Made by a program: the position numbers and the translations under genes. From Methylorubrum thiocyanatum (lineage in GTDB: Bacteria > Pseudomonadota > Alphaproteobacteria > Rhizobiales > Beijerinckiaceae), in contig JACJIB010000008.1 in NCBI GenBank assembly GCA_014138645.1, forward strand, positions 1 to 64,000: a stretch of 64,000 nucleotides of DNA, written 5' to 3'. The notes beneath the pieces were generated by a model, which was not told where the DNA came from, did no database searches, and saw only the letters and a list, made by a program, of their open reading frames with translations. Of the stretch, positions 9,057 to 18,779 are shown piece by piece. Positions within the stretch are counted from its first letter, which is position 1. Each line of letters starts with the position of its first letter.

Positions 9057-9758
9057 TTGCTCAAGCTGATCGTCTTCGACGTCGATGGCACACTCGTCGA
9101 CAGCCAGCACCTGATCGTGGAGGCGCAGCGGCGCGCCTTCTCCGAACACGGGCTGCCGGTGCCGCCGCGCAAGGAGGCCCTGTCCGTCGTTGGGCTGTCG
9201 CTGCCCGACGCGTTCCGGCGCCTCGTCGGAGAGGCCGGCCCGATCGAATCGCTCTCGCACAGCTACCGCAAGGCCTTCCAGGCGCTGCGCATCGATCCCG
9301 ATTACGAGGAGCCGCTGTTTCCCGGCATGGCCGATCTGGTCGCGCGGCTGCATCGCCGCGACGACATCCAGCTCGGCATCGCCACCGGCAAGTCGCGCCG
9401 GGGCGTCGATCACCTCGTGGACAAGCACGGCTGGGAACGCTGGTTCGCCACGATCCAGACCGCGGACGACGCCCCGTCCAAGCCCGACCCGGCGATGCTG
9501 CTCCAGGCGATGGCCGAAGCCGGCGCCGAACCCTCGATGACGGTGATGATCGGCGACACCACCTACGACATGATGATGGCCAGGAGCGCCGGCGTGGCCG
9601 CGATCGGCGTCGGCTGGGGCTATCACGCCCCCGGCGCGCTGTTCGGCGCGGGCGCAGTGACGGTCGTCGAGTCGGCCGCCTCCCTGAGCGACCTGTTCTC
9701 CGGTCCCCTGGATGAGGCGCAGCCGGGCCCGGTGACGGAGCGGCTCGCGACCCCGTAG
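9057..9758 (+). CDS. HAD-superfamily phosphatase (phosphoglycolate-phosphatase-like)
   Basis: The 233-aa protein has all HAD motifs: nucleophile and acid Asp8/Asp10 in VFDVDGTLVDS, motif II in ATGKSRRG near 108, lysine in SKPDPAML near 146 and motif IV Asp167/Asp171 in IGDTTYD. The small alpha-helical cap between motifs I and II is the subclass typical of Gph-like phosphatases. I chose the TTG at 9057 because HAD proteins start within a few residues of motif I and upstream in-frame sequence overlaps the Gln/Pro-repeat gene in another frame. Exact substrate unknown; phosphoglycolate is one option. Confidence 0.88.
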   Translation: MLKLIVFDVDGTLVDSQHLIVEAQRRAFSEHGLPVPPRKEALSVVGLSLPDAFRRLVGEAGPIESLSHSYRKAFQALRIDPDYEEPLFPGMADLVARLHRRDDIQLGIATGKSRRGVDHLVDKHGWERWFATIQTADDAPSKPDPAMLLQAMAEAGAEPSMTVMIGDTTYDMMMARSAGVAAIGVGWGYHAPGALFGAGAVTVVESAASLSDLFSGPLDEAQPGPVTERLATP

Positions 9759-9862
9759 GTACCGCCCACCCGAACGCCGCCGGCGGCCCGTCCGGACCGT
9801 CTGTTCGCGGCCCACCGCTCCGGCGACTCGCGCAAGAGCCCGAGAAATCCTATTTGCGGCCC

Positions 9863-10666
9863 ATGAGCACTTCAGGCGACGACGTCACCCGTGATTGGCT
9901 GGGCGAGCCCGGCGACGATGGCAAGCACGATCCCGTTCGGGCCGCGCGCGCCAGCACCGCACCGACCCTGCCCAAGCGCTTCTACGCGCAGGCCGGTATC
10001 GCGGAAGCCGAGGGCGGCTTCCGCCTCGTACTCGACGGGCGCGGCGCCAACACGCCGGGCCGCCGGCCGCTCGTGGTGCCCGATATCGGGCTCGGCGAAG
10101 CACTTGCGGCGGAATGGGCTGCGCAGGAGACGGTGATCGATCCGCGCACGATGCCGCTGACCCGCCTCGTCAACACCACGATCGACGGTGTGGTCGAGCG
10201 CCGCGCCGCGGTCGCGGAGGATCTCGGCGCCTTCGCCGGCACCGATCTCGTCGCCTACCGCGCCGGAACGCCGGAACGCCTCGTCGCCGAGCAGGCCGCC
10301 GCCTGGGATCCCCTCGTCGCCTGGGCCGCCGAAACCTTCGGGGCACGGCTGTTCCTCGCCGAGGGCGTCATGCATGTCGAGCAGCCGGAGGGCTCCGTGG
10401 CGGCCTTGCGTGCGGCGATCGACGCGGTGGACGATCCGTTCCGTCTCGCGGCGCTCCACGCGCTGACGACGCTGACCGGCTCCCTGGTGATCGCCCTGGC
10501 GGTGCTGCACCGCCGACTGGGCGCGGACGAGGCCTGGGCGGCAGCGCATGTGGACGAGACGTATCAGGCGAGCGTCTGGGGCCGCGACGCGGAGGCCGAG
10601 GCTCGCCTCGCCCACCGCCGGGCGGAATTCGACGCCGCGGCCACGGTGGCGCAGCGCCGGAGCTGA
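9863..10666 (+). CDS. ATP12-family F1-ATPase assembly chaperone
   Basis: The 267-aa product matches the ATP12 chaperone family, which in mitochondria binds the F1 alpha subunit during ATP synthase assembly and is widespread in alphaproteobacteria. Recognisable stretches are PKRFYAQAGI, the DGRGANTPGRRPLVVP loop, the acidic segment around WAAQETVIDPRTMPLTRLVN and the C-terminal HVDETYQASVWGRDAEA. It sits 104 bases after the HAD phosphatase. In many alphaproteobacteria these two genes are neighbours downstream of a pseudouridine synthase, exactly as here, which supports all three calls. Confidence 0.9.
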   Translation: MSTSGDDVTRDWLGEPGDDGKHDPVRAARASTAPTLPKRFYAQAGIAEAEGGFRLVLDGRGANTPGRRPLVVPDIGLGEALAAEWAAQETVIDPRTMPLTRLVNTTIDGVVERRAAVAEDLGAFAGTDLVAYRAGTPERLVAEQAAAWDPLVAWAAETFGARLFLAEGVMHVEQPEGSVAALRAAIDAVDDPFRLAALHALTTLTGSLVIALAVLHRRLGADEAWAAAHVDETYQASVWGRDAEAEARLAHRRAEFDAAATVAQRRS

Positions 10667-10730
10667 ACGGCGCGCTGCCTCCGGACGATGCTCGGCCCGG
10701 TCACTTGCGAGGCATCGTGCTTCTTCTTGG

Positions 10731-10754
10731 AGCGATTGAATTAATTCAATCGCT
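10731..10754. promoter_or_regulatory. Perfect 24-bp palindrome
   Basis: The half-site AGCGATTGAATT is followed directly by its exact reverse complement AATTCAATCGCT. The AT-rich core is striking in this GC-rich chromosome. It stands between the end of the ATP12 gene and a short lipoprotein gene, about 85 bp before the latter. It could be an operator for a dimeric regulator or a dispersed palindromic repeat; sequence alone does not decide. Confidence 0.65.
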
Positions 10755-10838
10755 TCCAGCTCAAGTGTCGCTTCTGTGCACTATCGGCGCGACCTGCCGA
10801 CGCCCCAATCTCGGAGACGTCCGACTTTGGAGACGAAC

Positions 10839-10967
10839 GTGCCGACCCTTCGAATCACCACCCGGCAGATCACCCTGGCTGCCCTCACGGCGGTGCTCAC
10901 GCTGAGCGCCGCAGCCTGCGCGACCAAGCCTCCGCCCGCACCGGCGCCCCTCGTCAAGAAGGGCTGA
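10839..10967 (+). CDS. Very small entericidin-like lipoprotein candidate
   Basis: From GTG 10839 the product is 42 aa: a hydrophobic segment ITLAALTAVLTLSAAAC, then a short Pro/Ala/Lys tail. GGAG lies 7 bases before the GTG, which supports this start over the in-frame TTG at 10827. The Ala-Ala-Ala-Cys site is a poor lipobox (no Leu at -3), but size and layout resemble bacterial entericidin-type peptides. It follows the 24-bp palindrome. Being so short, it may also be spurious; the ribosome site and signal-like segment argue for it. Confidence 0.5.
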   Translation: MPTLRITTRQITLAALTAVLTLSAAACATKPPPAPAPLVKKG

Positions 10968-11202
10968 GCGCGACGGGTCTAACCCATCGAACATGCAAGC
11001 GAGCGGGCAGCCCCGTCCTTCGGGCCGGGGCTGCACCGGCGGGCCACGCCTGAAACGCGGATTGGCTTAAAGACGCCCCTCCCTAGCCGTTTCCGAGGGC
11101 CGGAACGCGTGCTAAGGGCGATCGAACGATACAAGGTCAAGCTCTTGCGCTCTGATCTGTATTCAAAAAACGATTTCGATCGCCAGGGAGTCTCGCCGGA
11201 TC

Positions 11203-12735
<1,533 letters not shown>

Positions 12736-12747
12736 GGCGGGTACGCC

Positions 12748-12775
12748 GGCCGCCCTTCGGGGCGGCCTTTTCGTT
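12748..12775 (+). terminator. Rho-independent terminator of pccB
   Basis: GGCCGCCC, loop TTCG, GGGCGGCC, then TTTTCGTTT begins 12 bases after the pccB stop. Perfect 8-bp GC stem with a stable tetraloop and a T tract; a convincing intrinsic terminator. Confidence 0.9.
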
Positions 12776-12789
12776 TCGGGGTCTTGTGC

Positions 12790-13365
12790 CTAGCCGAAAT
12801 GCCCGGCCCGGCTCGCCGCCAGTTCGGGCTTGCCGGCGATCAGGCGCCGCTTCAGCCGCACCAGCGCCTCGCGCTGCAACTCGCTCGGCGCGGAATGGGC
12901 GGAGGCGACCTGGGTCAGCATGTCCACGAACTGCACCCGCTCCTCGTTGGTCAGCTTCTCGCGAAACAGCGGCAGCAGCGGATCGGCGACGAGAGAGAAG
13001 GGGCGGCGCTCCTGTGTGTAGCGCCATGCCCGATCGAAGGTCGCGGAGATCGTCTGGATCTCCAGCGGATTCTCCATGAACTCGAGGATGCGCGTCTTCT
13101 CGGAGGCCGTGATCGGACTACCGGTGCGCACGATCTGGATCATCAGGATCACCGCAGCGAGCCGCACGTCGTTCACCCGCTGGAGCGGACTCCCGACGAT
13201 GCTCTCGAAGGCCGACTTCGCCCGGCGCTGCAGCCCCTTGGTGTCCTGATCGATCTCCTTGAGCTGCTTGACCGTGTAGTGGGCGCGCAGGAGCCAGAAC
13301 AGAACACTGGCGACGACGGCGGTGAAGATGATGAGGACCGGCAACAGGCGTCTCCGCGAATCCAC
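12790..13365 (-). CDS. Membrane-anchored protein with TerB-like C-terminal region
   Basis: The 191-aa product has one N-terminal membrane helix (LLPVLIIFTAVVASVLFWLL), so the rest should hang on the cytosolic or periplasmic face. The helical remainder, with segments such as RLAAVILMIQIVRTG, LTNEERVQFVDMLTQVASA and REALVRLKRRL, resembles the TerB/DjlA-N fold in its helix spacing, but this is a weak fold-level impression. It converges with pccB and lies downstream of tRNA-Val. Function unknown. Confidence 0.7.
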   Translation of the reverse strand: MDSRRRLLPVLIIFTAVVASVLFWLLRAHYTVKQLKEIDQDTKGLQRRAKSAFESIVGSPLQRVNDVRLAAVILMIQIVRTGSPITASEKTRILEFMENPLEIQTISATFDRAWRYTQERRPFSLVADPLLPLFREKLTNEERVQFVDMLTQVASAHSAPSELQREALVRLKRRLIAGKPELAASRAGHFG

Positions 13366-13482
13366 ACATGATGCGAATCGCTGCGTAAACGACCATGCAG
13401 ATGACGGAGGGTCAAATGCGGGCAGCGCGCGGATCGAATGAATTCTTCGTGCGGATACGACCAGATGTCGTTGAGAAGGGCG

Positions 13483-13557
13483 TGGTGGGCGCGACAGGGA
13501 TCGAACCTGTGACCCTTCGCGTGTGAAGCGAATGCTCTCCCGCTGAGCTACGCACCC
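13483..13557 (-). tRNA. tRNA-Val(CAC)
   Basis: On the minus strand the gene begins GGGTGCGTAGCTCAGCGGGA, has anticodon loop CTTCACACG with CAC (reads GUG) and the T-loop GGTTCGATCCC, and ends with the acceptor partner CGCGCCC, discriminator A and encoded CCA. All stems pair, with one G-U in the acceptor. Length 75 nt. No element appears inserted next to it. Confidence 0.95.
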
Positions 13558-13750
13558 GAGCCCCGACGTGCCGCTTGCGGAAGCGCGGCACGGGCGTCGC
13601 CGTGGCGACGGAGGGCCGTATACGCTGAGGCCGTGCGCTCGGCAAGCGGCTTCCGCGCCTCCGCGACAGATTCATGTCGAGCCCTGCCCCGACTGAAGAG
13701 ATGACGCCCGACCCCGGCTTGCAGCGTGAAGCCGAACTCGCTACGGGAGG

Positions 13751-13766
13751 CGTACCGTACGGTACG
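13751..13766. promoter_or_regulatory. 16-bp perfect palindrome, likely TetR operator
   Basis: CGTACCGTACGGTACG is its own reverse complement and the unit GTACG continues rightward. It lies 22 bases before the tetR start at 13789, so a bound TetR dimer would block the gene's own promoter or initiation region. Autoregulation is inference from position and symmetry. Confidence 0.7.
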
Positions 13767-13788
13767 GTACGGATTCGATCGCCGGATC

Positions 13789-14436
13789 ATGCAACCAAGT
13801 CCCGCCCTCATCGACGAGCCCCCGAGCGAGACGCCCTCCCCGCGTCAGCAGGCGGTGCTGGACGCCGCCCTGGCGCTGATGGTCGAGGGCAACGACCCGC
13901 TCACCATGGATGCGGTGGCGCGCCGGGCGAGCTGCTCGAAGGAAACGCTCTACAAGTGGTTCGGCGACCGGGACGGCCTCCTGACCGCGACGGTGCGCTG
14001 GCAAGCCTCGCGGGTGCATGCCGGCCGTTACGAGGTCAGCGGCCTCGACGCGACGACCCTGCGTGAAAACCTCCTCGACTTCGCCGAGAGCTGGCTCGCG
14101 GTGATCGGCAGCCGCACTTCGGTGGCGCTCAACCGCATCGCCATCGCCGAGGCGGGTTCGCGCCGGAGCAATCTCGGCGGCATCGTCCTGGCGAATGGTC
14201 GCTTCGCCATCGGCGAGCGGGTGAAGCCGGTGCTGGAGGCCGGCCGCGCGGCGGGTCTCCTCGCCTTCGAGGACAGCGAGGCGGCGTTCCGGACCTTCTT
14301 CGGTCTGGTGGGCCGCGATATCCAGATCAGACTTCTCCTCGGCGACGCGCTCGATCTCGACGCCGCCGGGATCCGGAGCGACGCGGCCCGTGCCGTCGAG
14401 CAGTTCCTGGCCCTCTACGGCCGGGCGAAACCCTGA
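13789..14436 (+). CDS. TetR/AcrR-family transcriptional regulator
   Basis: The 215-aa protein has a TetR helix-turn-helix at about residues 31-66, with AVARRASCSKETLYKWFGDR as the recognition region, and an all-helical ligand domain of the AefR-like type (ESWLAVIGSRTSVALNRIAI onward). I chose ATG 13789 over 13726 because the longer form would translate the palindromic operator. The palindrome upstream suggests autorepression. ilvC starts 32 bases after its stop with no terminator between them, so the regulator may share transcription with ilvC; whether it controls ilvC is unknown. Confidence 0.88.
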   Translation: MQPSPALIDEPPSETPSPRQQAVLDAALALMVEGNDPLTMDAVARRASCSKETLYKWFGDRDGLLTATVRWQASRVHAGRYEVSGLDATTLRENLLDFAESWLAVIGSRTSVALNRIAIAEAGSRRSNLGGIVLANGRFAIGERVKPVLEAGRAAGLLAFEDSEAAFRTFFGLVGRDIQIRLLLGDALDLDAAGIRSDAARAVEQFLALYGRAKP

Positions 14437-14468
14437 ACCGAAACTATTCAACCGGAGAGGACACCACC

Positions 14469-15488
14469 ATGCGCGTCTATTACGATCGCGACGCCGACCT
14501 GAACCTGATCAAGGGCAAGAAGGTCGTCATCGTCGGCTACGGCTCCCAGGGCCACGCCCACGCGCTGAACCTGCGCGATTCGGGCGTGAAGGACATCGTC
14601 ATCGCGCTGCGCGAGGGCTCGGCCACCGCCAAGAAGGCCGAGCACGAGGGCTTCAAGGTGATGAACGTCGCCGATGCCGCCAAGTGGGGCGACGTGGTGA
14701 TGATGCTCACCCCCGACGAGCTGCAGGGCGACATCTACAAGGAGTCGCTCGAGGGCAACATGAAGCAGGGCGCCGCGCTCCTGTTCGCCCACGGCCTCAA
14801 CGTGCACTTCAACCTGATCGAGCCGCGCAAGGATCTCGACGTGCTGATGGTCGCCCCGAAGGGCCCCGGCCACACCGTGCGCGGCGAGTACCTCAAGGGC
14901 GGCGGCGTGCCGACCCTGATCGCCATCGCCCAGGACGCCTCGGGCAACGCCCATGACCTCGGCCTGTCCTACGCCTCGGCCAATGGCGGCGGCCGCGCCG
15001 GCATCATCGAGACGACCTTCAAGGAAGAGTGCGAGACCGACCTGTTCGGTGAGCAGGCCGTGCTCTGCGGCGGCCTCGTCGAGCTCATCAAGGCCGGCTT
15101 CGAGACCCTGGTCGAGGCGGGCTACGCCCCCGAGATGGCCTATTTCGAGTGCCTGCACGAGGTGAAGCTGATCGTCGACCTCATCTACGAGGGCGGCATC
15201 GCCAACATGAACTACTCGATCTCGAATACCGCCGAGTACGGCGAGTACGTCACCGGTCCGCGCATCGTCACGCCGGAGACCAAGGCCGAGATGAAGCGCG
15301 TCCTCAACGACATCCAGTCGGGTATCTTCACCCGCAATTGGATGCTGGAGAACAAGGTCGGCCAGACCTCGTTCAAGGCCACCCGCGCCAAGCTCGCCGC
15401 CCACCCGATCGAGGAAGTCGGTGCCAAGCTCCGCGGCATGATGCCGTGGATCTCCGAGAAGGCCCTGGTCGACAAGACCAAGAACTGA
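14469..15488 (+). CDS. ilvC: Ketol-acid reductoisomerase (NADP+)
   Basis: The 339-aa product is a class I (short) KARI, which isomerises and reduces acetolactate or acetohydroxybutyrate in valine, leucine and isoleucine synthesis using NADPH and Mg2+. The Rossmann loop GYGSQGHAHALNLRDSG starts at residue 23, and the C-terminal knotted domain carries the metal acidic residues around ETTFKEECETDLFGEQ and the conserved NYSISNTAEYG. GGAGAGGA stands 8-10 bases before the ATG. It follows tetR closely and ends in a strong terminator. Confidence 0.97.
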   Translation: MRVYYDRDADLNLIKGKKVVIVGYGSQGHAHALNLRDSGVKDIVIALREGSATAKKAEHEGFKVMNVADAAKWGDVVMMLTPDELQGDIYKESLEGNMKQGAALLFAHGLNVHFNLIEPRKDLDVLMVAPKGPGHTVRGEYLKGGGVPTLIAIAQDASGNAHDLGLSYASANGGGRAGIIETTFKEECETDLFGEQAVLCGGLVELIKAGFETLVEAGYAPEMAYFECLHEVKLIVDLIYEGGIANMNYSISNTAEYGEYVTGPRIVTPETKAEMKRVLNDIQSGIFTRNWMLENKVGQTSFKATRAKLAAHPIEEVGAKLRGMMPWISEKALVDKTKN

Positions 15489-15537
15489 TTTGGCATCGGC
15501 AGGCCGGGTTTCGCTCGGCCTCCACCGTCGCGAGGAA

Positions 15538-15571
15538 GGCCGGTTCGCGCGAGCGTGACCGGCCTTTTTTG
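15538..15571 (+). terminator. Rho-independent terminator of ilvC
   Basis: AGGCCGGT and ACCGGCCT form an 8-bp stem with a GC-rich 13-base loop, followed by six T. Located 50 bases past the ilvC stop. Confidence 0.88.
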
Positions 15572-15653
15572 CGGCCCCGTTTGCGACCTCACGTCTTTGC
15601 CTTAAACGCTGCCTGGTGGAGGCCCGAGGCAACGGGCCCCGGAGGAGACGCTC

Positions 15654-16307
15654 ATGGCATCGCTCTACTCGGAGGCGCATCGCGCGCTCCAAGAGGAATT
15701 CGGCACGACCAAGCTCGCCGTGCGCCTCGACGAGGACTGGGTGCACGAGACGGTCCAGCCGGAGGAAGCCGCCTTCATCGGCTCGCGCGACATGTTCTTC
15801 CTGTCCACCGTCGATCCCGATGGGATGCCGACGGTGTCCTACAAGGGCGGCCCGACCGGCTTCGTGAAGGTGGTCGACGGCTCGACGCTGGTGTTTCCCG
15901 GCTTCGACGGCAACGGCATGTTCTACTCGGTCGGCAACATCGCCGGGCAGGCCAAGGTCGGCCTGCTGTTCATCGATTTCGAGACGCCGCACCGCATCCG
16001 GGTGCAGGGCCACGCTTCGCTGCTGCGCGACGACCCGCTGATGGCCGAGTATACGGAAGCGAAGTACCTCGTGAAGGTCGACGTGACCAAGATCTGGGTC
16101 AACTGCCCGCGCTACATCCACAAGTACAAGAAGCTCGAGCAGAACAAGTACGTTCCCCGCCCGAACCGCGAGACGCCGCTCGCGGCCTGGAAGCGGCTCG
16201 ATCTCGCCGGCGACGTCATCAGTGACGAGGACAAGGCGCGGGTCGCCAAGGAAGGCCGCCTCGAAGTCTCGGAATACGAGGCGCTCGTCGCCCGCGGCGA
16301 GGCCTGA
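15654..16307 (+). CDS. Pyridoxamine 5'-phosphate oxidase-like flavin-binding protein
   Basis: The 217-aa protein has the split-barrel FMN-binding fold of the PNPOx-like family: an N-terminal helix pair, then FIGSRDMFFLSTVDPDGMPT, and later GNGMFYSVGNIAGQAKVGLL, followed by the CPRYIHKYKK stretch typical of this subgroup. It is unlikely to be the vitamin B6 enzyme itself, which has a different C-terminus; these proteins are usually of unknown substrate and may act as FMN- or F420-type oxidoreductases. It is monocistronic, between the ilvC terminator and a methyltransferase gene. Confidence 0.83.
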   Translation: MASLYSEAHRALQEEFGTTKLAVRLDEDWVHETVQPEEAAFIGSRDMFFLSTVDPDGMPTVSYKGGPTGFVKVVDGSTLVFPGFDGNGMFYSVGNIAGQAKVGLLFIDFETPHRIRVQGHASLLRDDPLMAEYTEAKYLVKVDVTKIWVNCPRYIHKYKKLEQNKYVPRPNRETPLAAWKRLDLAGDVISDEDKARVAKEGRLEVSEYEALVARGEA

Positions 16308-16336
16308 GACCGACGGACGGCCTCTCGCAATCGTTC

Positions 16337-16368
16337 GACCCGGCCGGCTTTACGCGCTGCGCCGGGTC
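16337..16368. other. Imperfect-loop hairpin after the flavin-protein gene
   Basis: GACCCGGC and GCCGGGTC form a perfect 8-bp stem around 16 bases, 30 bases past the stop at 16307. No T tract follows, so it may be a weak terminator or an mRNA 3' stabilising hairpin. Confidence 0.4.
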
Positions 16369-16429
16369 GTGCTTCGTGCGCGCGATCGCGAACAGCGCGA
16401 CGGGCCGCCTCCGGGCAAGATAACCTGAA

Positions 16430-17254
16430 ATGACGTTCCTCAGACGAACTCTGCAGAACCATCCGCAGATCAAGCGGGCGATCAAGTCCGTTGCCAAGTC
16501 GGCGGGCCTGTTCCGCGACAGCCCGGCTAACGACTTCTATCGCGATCTGGCCGAGGTGAAGACGCGCGGAGACGACGCCTTCTCGACGCTGTTCTACGGC
16601 TATGACGGCGACCACCTGATCAACAAGTGGAACCACTTCCTGCCGATCTACAGCCGGCTGTTCGCGCCCTACCGCAACGGCATGCCGGACGGGCGTCCGC
16701 TCCGCTTCCTCGAAATCGGCGTCTACGAGGGCGGTTCGCTCGATCTCTGGCGCCGCTTCTTCGGCGAGTCCGCCATCCTCTACGGCATCGACGTCGATCC
16801 GCGCTGCGCCGTGTTCGACGGGCGCGCGGCCCAGGTCCGCATCGGCTCGCAGGCCGATCCGGCCTTCCTTCGTTCCGTGGTCGCGGAGATGGGCGGCGTC
16901 GACATCGTCCTCGATGACGGCAGCCATGTCGCGAGCCACCAGCGGGTGAGCTTCGAGACGCTGTTCCCGCTCCTGGCGGAGGACGGGCTCTACGTCGCCG
17001 AAGACCTGCACACCTCGTACTGGCGCGACTACGAGGGCGGCTACCGCCGCAAGGGCACGTTCCTGGAGATGACCAAGGCGTTCATCGACGACATGCACGC
17101 TTGGTATCACGACCGCGGCGCGCGGGAGATCGGGCGCGGCATCGGCGCGATCCACGTCTACGACAGCATCGTCGCCTTCGAGAAGGGCGGCGGTGAGCGG
17201 CCGTTCCACACCACCATCGGCACGCCGCAGCGGGCGATCGACCGGGTGCGCTGA
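16430..17254 (+). CDS. Class I SAM-dependent methyltransferase (sugar/small-molecule type)
   Basis: The 274-aa protein has motif I as FLEIGVYEGGSLDLW near residue 88, followed by YGIDVDPRC and the metal-like acidic VDIVLDDGSHVASHQ, then LAEDGLYVAEDLHTSYW. This order is that of the Methyltransf_24/RhmT-MycE group that methylates sugar hydroxyls or small molecules, often with a divalent metal. No glycosyltransferase neighbours are present, so the substrate is unknown. It converges with ccr across a shared terminator. Confidence 0.78.
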   Translation: MTFLRRTLQNHPQIKRAIKSVAKSAGLFRDSPANDFYRDLAEVKTRGDDAFSTLFYGYDGDHLINKWNHFLPIYSRLFAPYRNGMPDGRPLRFLEIGVYEGGSLDLWRRFFGESAILYGIDVDPRCAVFDGRAAQVRIGSQADPAFLRSVVAEMGGVDIVLDDGSHVASHQRVSFETLFPLLAEDGLYVAEDLHTSYWRDYEGGYRRKGTFLEMTKAFIDDMHAWYHDRGAREIGRGIGAIHVYDSIVAFEKGGGERPFHTTIGTPQRAIDRVR

Positions 17255-17270
17255 GCGCCTCCCCGAACGA

Positions 17271-17310
17271 AAAGAGCCCGCGCATCCGTTGGGATGCACG
17301 GGCCCTTATT
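17271..17310. terminator. Bidirectional terminator between the methyltransferase gene and ccr
   Basis: GCCCG-C-GCATCC, loop GTTG, GGATGC-A-CGGGC makes an 11-bp stem with one C-A mismatch, 20 bases past the methyltransferase stop and 20 bases past the ccr stop on the other strand. Short A-rich (left) and T-rich (right) flanks suit termination in both directions. Confidence 0.75.
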
Positions 17311-17326
17311 CGTCATGTCGAGCGGC

Positions 17327-18625
17327 TTACATCGCCTTGAGCGGGCCGGCCTCGATCACGTCCTCGACCGTGCGCAGACCGGCGCGGGTGGAGTTGACGA
17401 GCACCGCCATGTTGCCCGGCGGGTGCTGGTTCTTCCACATCTTGGTGTGGGCGGCCGGGATCTTGTCCCAGGGGAACACCTCGCTCATGCAGGGATCGAC
17501 GCGCCGGTCCATGACGAACTGGTTGGCGGCCGAGGCCTGCTTGAGGTGGGCGAAGTGCGAGCCCTGGATGCGCTTCTGGCGCATCCAGACGTAGCGGGCG
17601 TCGAAGGTGATGTTGAAGCCGGTCGTGCCGGCGCAGAACACCACCATGCCGCCGCGCTTCACCACCAGCGACGAGACCGGGAAGGTCGCCTCGCCGGGAT
17701 GCTCGAACACGATATCGACGTCGTTGCCCTTGCCGGTGATGTCCCAGATCGCCTTGCCGAACTTCCGGGCTTCCTTGAGCCAGGTGTTGTATTCAGGCGA
17801 ATTCACCTTCGGGAGCTGACCCCAGCAGTCGAAGTCCTTGCGGTTGATCACGCCCTTGGCGCCGAGGCTCATGACGTAGTCGCGCTTCGACTCGTCGGAG
17901 ATCACCGCGATGGCGTTGGCGCCCGAGGCGGCGCAGAGCTGCACGCCGAACACGCCGAGACCGCCCGAGGCGCCCCAGATCAGCACGTTCTGGCCCGGAC
18001 GCACGGTGTGCGGCGCGTGGCCGAACAGCATGCGGTAGGCGGTGGCGAGCGTCAGCGTGTAGCAGGCGGCCTCTTCCCAGGTGAGGTGCTTCGGGCGCTG
18101 CATCAGCTGGCGCGACTGCACCCGGCAGAACTGGGCGAAGGAGCCGTCGCCGGTCTCGTAACCCCAGATGCGCTGGGTCGGCGAGAACATCGGATCGCCG
18201 CCGTTGCACTCCTCGTCGTCGCCGTCGTCCTGGTTGCAGTGAACGATGACCTCGTCGCCGACCTTCCAGCGCTTCACCTTGGCGCCGACCTTCCAGACGA
18301 TGCCCGACGCGTCGGATCCGGCGATGTGGTACTCGCCCTTGTGCACGTCGAAGGGCGAGATCGGCTCGCCGAGACCGGCCCAGACGCCGTTGTAGTTCAC
18401 GCCCGCGGCCATGACGTAGACGAGCACTTCGTCGTCGCCGATGTCCCAGACCGGCAGGACTTCGAGCTGGTGCGACTCTTCCGGCGGCCCGTGGCGCTCG
18501 CGGCGGATCGCCCAGGCGTACATCTTGGCGGGCACGTGGCCGAGCGGGGGAATCTCGCCGAGCTCGTAAAGGTCCTTGGCTTCTGCCGTCTGCCCGGTCC
18601 AGGCCGGCGCTGCACTTGCAGCCAT
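17327..18625 (-). CDS. ccr: Crotonyl-CoA carboxylase/reductase
   Basis: The 432-aa protein catalyses NADPH-dependent reductive carboxylation of crotonyl-CoA to (2S)-ethylmalonyl-CoA, the key step of the ethylmalonyl-CoA pathway. It is a medium-chain dehydrogenase/reductase: cofactor loop WGASGGLGVFGVQL near residue 223, and the Ccr-specific N-terminal insertion with MYAWAIRRERHGPP and acidic HCNQDDGDDEEC. FEHPGEATFPVSS and the C-terminal MWKNQHPPGNMAVLV are typical of Ccr rather than of plain enoyl reductases. ATG 18625 has AGGGAG 8 bases upstream and gives the length known for M. extorquens Ccr; the longer frame to 18760 runs through the promoter. Confidence 0.97.
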   Translation of the reverse strand: MAASAAPAWTGQTAEAKDLYELGEIPPLGHVPAKMYAWAIRRERHGPPEESHQLEVLPVWDIGDDEVLVYVMAAGVNYNGVWAGLGEPISPFDVHKGEYHIAGSDASGIVWKVGAKVKRWKVGDEVIVHCNQDDGDDEECNGGDPMFSPTQRIWGYETGDGSFAQFCRVQSRQLMQRPKHLTWEEAACYTLTLATAYRMLFGHAPHTVRPGQNVLIWGASGGLGVFGVQLCAASGANAIAVISDESKRDYVMSLGAKGVINRKDFDCWGQLPKVNSPEYNTWLKEARKFGKAIWDITGKGNDVDIVFEHPGEATFPVSSLVVKRGGMVVFCAGTTGFNITFDARYVWMRQKRIQGSHFAHLKQASAANQFVMDRRVDPCMSEVFPWDKIPAAHTKMWKNQHPPGNMAVLVNSTRAGLRTVEDVIEAGPLKAM

Positions 18626-18683
18626 CGTGGCACTCCCTGTTCTGCTCGTTCGCGCGTGACGAACCGCGCGACCTTGGCCGACG

Positions 18684-18712
18684 CTATAAGCACGATGTTT
18701 CCGGCCTTCCAA
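18684..18712 (-). promoter_or_regulatory. Candidate sigma-70-type promoter of ccr
   Basis: On the minus strand, TTGGAA (18712-18707) and TTATAG (18689-18684) are separated by 17 bases, near-consensus for a housekeeping promoter. Transcription would start around 18677, leaving a leader of about 50 bases before the ccr ATG. This is a sequence-based prediction. Confidence 0.5.
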
Positions 18713-18746
18713 GTGGCCTAAAAGGCAAGGCTTTGTTCTCTCCGCA

Positions 18747-18779
18747 CAAAAAAGAGGCACCGACCTAGGCCGATGCCCC
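18747..18779 (-). terminator. Rho-independent terminator of katA
   Basis: On the minus strand, GGCATCGG and TCGGTGCC (with G-U pairs) form a stem that ends in TCTTTTTT, 25 bases past the katA stop. It separates katA from the ccr promoter on the same strand. Confidence 0.85.

Noticed and set aside
10776..10838. Longer form of the small lipoprotein from 10776
   Set aside because: It would add a polar, Arg-rich stretch before the signal segment; GTG 10839 has a well-spaced GGAG and gives a normal signal.
11157..11168. CTGTATTCAAAA shared with 18779-18790 as a regulatory motif
   Set aside because: Only 12 identical bases; one copy is before pccB, the other is at the 3' end of katA, so a common role is not supported.
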